A stretch of DNA of 64,000 nt from Acorus gramineus (lineage: Eukaryota > Streptophyta > Magnoliopsida > Acorales > Acoraceae). The notes beneath the pieces are model-generated. The model was not told the DNA's origin and did not search any database. It saw nothing but the letters and a program-made list of their open reading frames with translations. Location: the NCBI GenBank assembly GCA_030737835.1, contig CM060854.1, positions 21,165,524 to 21,229,523 of the forward strand, given 5' to 3'. Both the position numbers and the translations under genes were made by a program. Of the stretch, positions 59,755-64,000 are shown piece after piece (position 1 is the stretch's first letter; each line of letters begins with the position of its first letter).

Positions 59755-60869
59755 AGGTGGTGTTTGGCAATGGCGGGATGCGGATTTTAAGTACTCATTA
59801 ATAAGTGCAGAAAAATATTATGCTGATAATCTTTAGAAGTTCAGAAAAAAAAGTGTTTGGTTCAGCGAAAAATATTATGCAGTTATTTAGATAACTGTGT
59901 TTGGTTCAGCGAAAAATATTACGCAGTTATTTAGATAACTGTGTTTGATTAAATATTAAGCACAAATCAGATCACAAAAAAATAGTGGAGCTATAAAACA
60001 CCTTACCTATTAGAAAAAAAATTCAAAGACCTAGAAACAGAGATAATAGTACCACAAATCCATGCATCACCAATCAATAAAATCAAGATCTAGAGACAAT
60101 CCCACAATAAAAAAAATCAGGTTTTTCACTCAGAAACCAATCCATCACCTACTTCCAAATCTGATCGACCTGAAATAGAAAAAAAAAACATGAATCAGCC
60201 GATGCAACATATACATTCATCTCCATGAAACACTAAACAGTTTTATATCGACAGATCTGAAGAAATAACATGAAAGGAGGCTTTTGTGGTGGGTTTTACC
60301 TAAATCGTTGGCTGGGGAGGAGATCCAAAGAGGAGGAAGCAGATCGGAGAGACTCAGACGGTTTGTTGGAGACGGTCAGAGGGTCTCGTCCGTGTAAGCT
60401 CGCGTTTCGTGAGGAGGAAGCAGATCAGAGTGATTTCAAGGGTTTTAACTTTCCTGGATCAGTCGAAGAACATCACTTTAGCACTTGAAGGAGATCGGCA
60501 CAGAAGATCTGTAGCAGGTTAAACGTTATTCTCTAGTTTACTCATCCATTCTAGGGTTCAAAAAGGGTGAAATTGGCGTAGAGAAATGAGGAGAGAGAAT
60601 GGCTTGTTTGGTTGAAAGAAGGCTTAAATACCCTATGTAATTACGAAAAATAGTGTGGGAGCATTCTGGTCTTTTTACAACATGGTTGAATGGCTTAACA
60701 CGTTTGCCGACTCTTTCAATGAGACATAGTGGGTTGAAAAAAAGTAGTAAAAAATGACTGGATGAGGCTAATAATGAGAGCTTATTTGAAGTCCAACCAA
60801 ACAGAATTAATGCTGATTTTTAATTTTAAACTTAATAAACACTGATTTTAAGTGCAACCAAACAATCCC
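59755..60869 (-). mobile_element. TIR element with leader-like cargo (Pack-type candidate)
   Basis: The left end AGGTGGTGTTTGGCAATGGCG and right end GTGCAACCAAACAATCCCT are roughly inverted, with inverted sub-terminal text (TTATGCTGAT / ATTAATGCTGATT). Within it, on the minus strand, about 60300-60600 reads like a gene leader: CTCTCCTCATTTCTC, CCGATCTGCTTCCTCCTC (twice) and a splice donor after GATTTAG (60299). No protein recognised. A 44-bp direct tandem duplication is at 59853-59940. Confidence 0.45.
59853..59940. repeat. 44-bp tandem duplication
   Basis: GTGTTTGGTTCAGCGAAAAA... occurs at 59853 and again at 59897 with one mismatch (ATTATGC/ATTACGC), followed by a partial third start (GTGTTTGATT). 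Confidence 0.9.
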
Positions 60870-61388
60870 TTGTGGAAATATAAAGCTCTCATTTAGACAA
60901 TGACATACATTATTGTTTGTACGATGACCTAAATTATTGTGTTTGACAAAAAAGGATAAAACTGAATTTTCTGATAGGAATTTAATGACAGCTCCTCCCC
61001 ACAATAAGCTTATATTAGTGCAAGTCTTTCCACATTAATTAGTAGGCTAATCACATGATTTAGGGAGTAACCTCTGCGAAGTTTCTCTCAATAAATTCAT
61101 AATGAAATATTAACAATAGATTAGCATAATATGCCTTTAATTTAAACGCAGTTGATCTGCGTTTGTCAGTGGGCGATTGAAGATTTTCTGTGACTGTATG
61201 AACATTGTTTTTGTCCGGTTATTATAATAAAAAAATCAGAATAAAATGCATACAATTGTTTTGATTTTTAATCGAAAATGAAAATTTATTTTTGGATAGG
61301 TAAAATAACATTTATTTATTTATTCACTTATTTTATTTTCGTTTTGACGAATATGAATGAGGGCACAATCAAAGGAGGTTGTTTTAGT

Positions 61389-61816
61389 TAGGGGTGGTAA
61401 ACGAGCCGAACAAACTGAGCTTTGACATGTTTAAGCTTGGCTCATTTATAAATGAGCTGAGTCGAGCTCACGAGTCTCAACTAGCCAAATGTTCTTCTTT
61501 ATTTTAGGGTTTTTAGGGGTTGAAAATAAAAATTTTGCGTAAATAAGCCAAGTTCATGAGCCTAAATGAGCATAACTTTGTATTGGTTTAATGTTTTGAT
61601 TTTACAAAGGAGTTGAGCTAAGCTTCAACTTAGTTTTTTATAACACAAACGAGCCGAGTTTGAACACAAAATGAAGCTCGATCCAGGTCCCGAGCCTAAC
61701 TGAGATTTAAAAATTGTTCAAACTCACTCGCTTATCTAATTGAACGAGCTTGAACGAGCTTAAACCGAGTCAAGCCCGAGCCGAACCCGAGCGGCTTGGC
61801 TGGTTTACCGGCCTTA
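61389..61816. mobile_element. TIR repeat, 'CGAGCCGAGC' family, copy 2 (inverted)
   Basis: Starts AGTTAGGGGTGGTAAACGAGCC and ends CGGCTTGGCTGGTTTACCGGCC. It is the reverse complement of 9254-9668 over most of its length. TTAGTT lies on both sides (ends at 61390, resumes at 61815), possibly a short duplication. Confidence 0.65.
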
Positions 61817-62055
61817 GTTTTGGTCGAAGGTTGGTTGATTGATCAACTTGTTTTTATTTTCTAGGAAAATGTTATTCCTAGTCCTTTTTGCAGCCTACTT
61901 TCTTATCCACACAACATGCTGTCATTTATTTAAAAAATAGTATACATAAGTATGAACTCAATTATTTAAAAAATTATTGAGATGTATATTTCGTTGCTGT
62001 GAGTATAGCGGCTAGCAAGGTCTATGAAATTGAAAAATGATATGTGTGTAATAAT

Positions 62056-62190
62056 TTTTTTTTTTTTTTTTTGATGGGCCGGGTCAAACCACTATTAATT
62101 CCTGAAATAGTGGCAACAGAGGCTCACTAAAGGGATTGGGTTAGATTCAACGCACGTTGGACAATCAAACTCCTGACTACCTGATCTTCT
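62056..62190 (-). mobile_element. 3' part of a SINE-like retroposon
   Basis: On the minus strand a B-box-like AGGAGTTTGATTGTCC is followed by about 100 nt and an A tail (the T-run at about 62057-62072). The 5' portion with an A box is not evident. Confidence 0.4.
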
Positions 62191-62999
62191 CATTTTGACA
62201 CATACAATTTAATTGAATCCTAAAAATGAAGATTTAGAATTTAATTGAATTCTAAGTTTAGTTGTGAATCTTACCAAATATCTTAATCATAACAAAAGAG
62301 AAGATCGGACAATTACGAGCAAGGGCGGACGTAAAGGTTGGCTCTGCCGGGATACAGCACGGCCCAATTTTTATTTTTTTTTGGTTATTTGTTATATATA
62401 TTGAAATAATATTACGGACATATTTTTTTTCAATCATAATTTCAGTTTACACGTGTTTTGAAATTTTTAAAAATAATATTTACTTCATTCAATGAGATAC
62501 ATGATTTTATTAAAAAAATAAAGCATATATTCTAATAAATTGCATGAACACATTTATAAAAAATATGTAAAATTTATATCAAAACATATACCTTGTTATT
62601 GTAAATATATGCTCCGGTGATTTTCTATCGACGCATATAGGACTAAAATTGGGGCTGAAAAAAAAATGATATGTCTAGCCTTTTCTATAGTCTCATTTGT
62701 AATCCACATCGTTTTTCCTTTTTTTAAAAAAAATTATGCACTCTCTTGTCGAAGTACATGTTGTTATATGAAGTAATGGGTCTTGCTACATGGACCCCAA
62801 AATTTGAGCCCCATTGAGAAGCCCCAATAGGTGTCATTAATTTATTAGTTCCCTGTTTGACTTTTTTTAAAGGTAAAAAGTGCAGAGACAATACTATCCT
62901 TCCTTTATATTTGAATTTTTCATTATAAAAAATAATCTCTCATTAATTGAGATTGAATAACCGCCTCTAGCACTCTTTCTTTGAAAAAAATTCTTTTTC

Positions 63000-63190
63000 A
63001 CCCTTATAAAGCATCCACTACTTCAAAAATTAATTCCGGGCGGCCTTCTCATCTCCGGCGATCGGCGTCACGACCTTTGGATTGCTCTCGTCGCCCTCTA
63101 TCATATGAGAGATGGATCGGCTACCTTTCGAGCACTCCTTCGACCTCCATCTCCTCCAACCTCTACCTCTATTTTTTCGGATACAGCTAC
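63000..63190. other. GC-balanced, coding-like patch, unidentified
   Basis: CTTCTCATCTCCGGCGATCGGC and ACTCCTTCGACCTCCATCTCC resemble plant leader or coding text. Several frames are open for 50-70 codons but none matches a family I know. Confidence 0.25.
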
Positions 63191-63233
63191 AAATGAATAT
63201 ATTAGAATTTCAGATACAGATGAATATATTCAT

Positions 63234-63717
63234 ATGAAACAATTATATTCTACCTGTTAATGAAGCATTGCTTAGATGATTAATAAAAATATTTAAATAT
63301 ACATGACAAAACAATTAAATATTATTGAGATACACATTAATCAAATCCATTAAAAAGAAAAATAACAAACAACAAATTGAGCTAGGTAAATAATTCAGAT
63401 ACACGTGTATCTGAAATCTGAAATAACAACTTTACATTAGATACAAGTGTATCTGGAATCTGAATGAGTTTAAAAATGAAACAATTATGGTTTATATGCT
63501 AATGAGACATTGCTTAGATGATTAATAAAAGTCTTTAAATATAGATGTCAAAAAATAATTAAATATTATTTAGATACACATTAATCAAATCCACTAAAAG
63601 AAAAATAACAAACAACAAATTGGGTTGGATAAATAATTAAGATACACATGTATCTGGAATCTGAATTAACAACTTTACATTAGATAACAATGTATCTTGA
63701 ATCCGAATGAGTTAAAT
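63234..63717. repeat. 242-bp tandem repeat, two copies
   Basis: 63234-63475 and 63476-63717 are direct copies with scattered differences. Each contains two AGATACANNTGTATCT-type inverted motifs and the phrase AGAAAAATAACAAACAACAAATTG. The array may continue beyond the window in degraded form. Confidence 0.85.
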
Positions 63718-64000
63718 AATGATCATGCAAGGTTAAAAATATACTGAACGACTCAATATGCATACTTATACACATACACAACAACAAAAATGATTATACA
63801 AATTGTACTTATTCAGATATCAAAAATCGTATTGAATAATATTATGCATGGCTACAAATTCAGATACAGTGGCAATGTATATGAATTTAAATTAAATTCG
63901 ATCTCAAAAATGTATTGATGATTCAAATATGAATGTAAAATCAGAACAATATGTTTTATTCAGATCGAAAAGCTTAACCTGAATGGATCATCATTCTTCG

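Noticed and set aside
63234-63717. Possible CRISPR-like array
   Set aside because: Units are 242 bp direct copies without spacer structure; this is a plant tandem repeat.

Overview
This is plant nuclear DNA. Genes with short GC-rich exons sit in AT-rich sequence packed with small transposons. Introns are GT-AG, and the protein set is plant-specific (FRIGIDA-like, DYW-class PPR, one-helix light-harvesting-like protein, brassinosteroid receptor). Third codon positions in FRIGIDA-like exon 1, the PPR gene and the BRI1-like gene are strongly C/G-biased, which suggests a monocot or another lineage with GC-rich genes. I cannot name the species. No bacterial, organellar or viral gene block was seen.

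Layout. (1) 47-4388, minus: 5' part of a cytosolic family-2 aldehyde dehydrogenase gene (ALDH2C4/REF1-like) that runs off the left edge. (2) 4.5-15.2 kb: no gene; nested MULE, hAT, Tourist and other MITE-type elements, several with target-site duplications (TSDs) readable by eye. (3) 15562-19989, minus: FRIGIDA-like gene, three coding exons. (4) 20-25.5 kb: no gene; dispersed repeats and three decayed tRNA-Tyr-like sequences. (5) 25531-28272, minus: intronless 913-residue DYW-type PPR protein, probably an organellar RNA editing factor (MEF7-like). (6) 30074-32258, minus: OHP2, a photosystem II assembly protein. (7) 34470-36698 plus a 5' non-coding exon to about 39.1 kb, minus: small plant-specific protein of unknown function with a C-terminal prenylation box and a candidate PP1-docking motif. 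A Mutator-like element with a perfect 9-bp TSD sits just upstream of its inferred transcription start. (8) 39.2-54 kb: no gene; MULEs, Tourist MITEs, a SINE, an LTR remnant and a TIR element carrying a broken GRF zinc-finger exon. (9) 54285-57779, plus: intronless BRI1-type brassinosteroid receptor kinase with a short upstream ORF. (10) 57.8-64 kb: no confident gene; repeats, including a second TIR element with leader-like content and a 242-bp tandem repeat at the right edge.

The genes form no pathway or operon; they are unrelated neighbours. The most unusual items are the CaaX/RVxF protein with a tandemly duplicated splice donor, the GRF-capturing TIR element, the 39.2-kb MULE with an internal minisatellite, and the tRNA-Tyr relics. 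All family assignments rest on motifs and remembered family sequence; no search was run.
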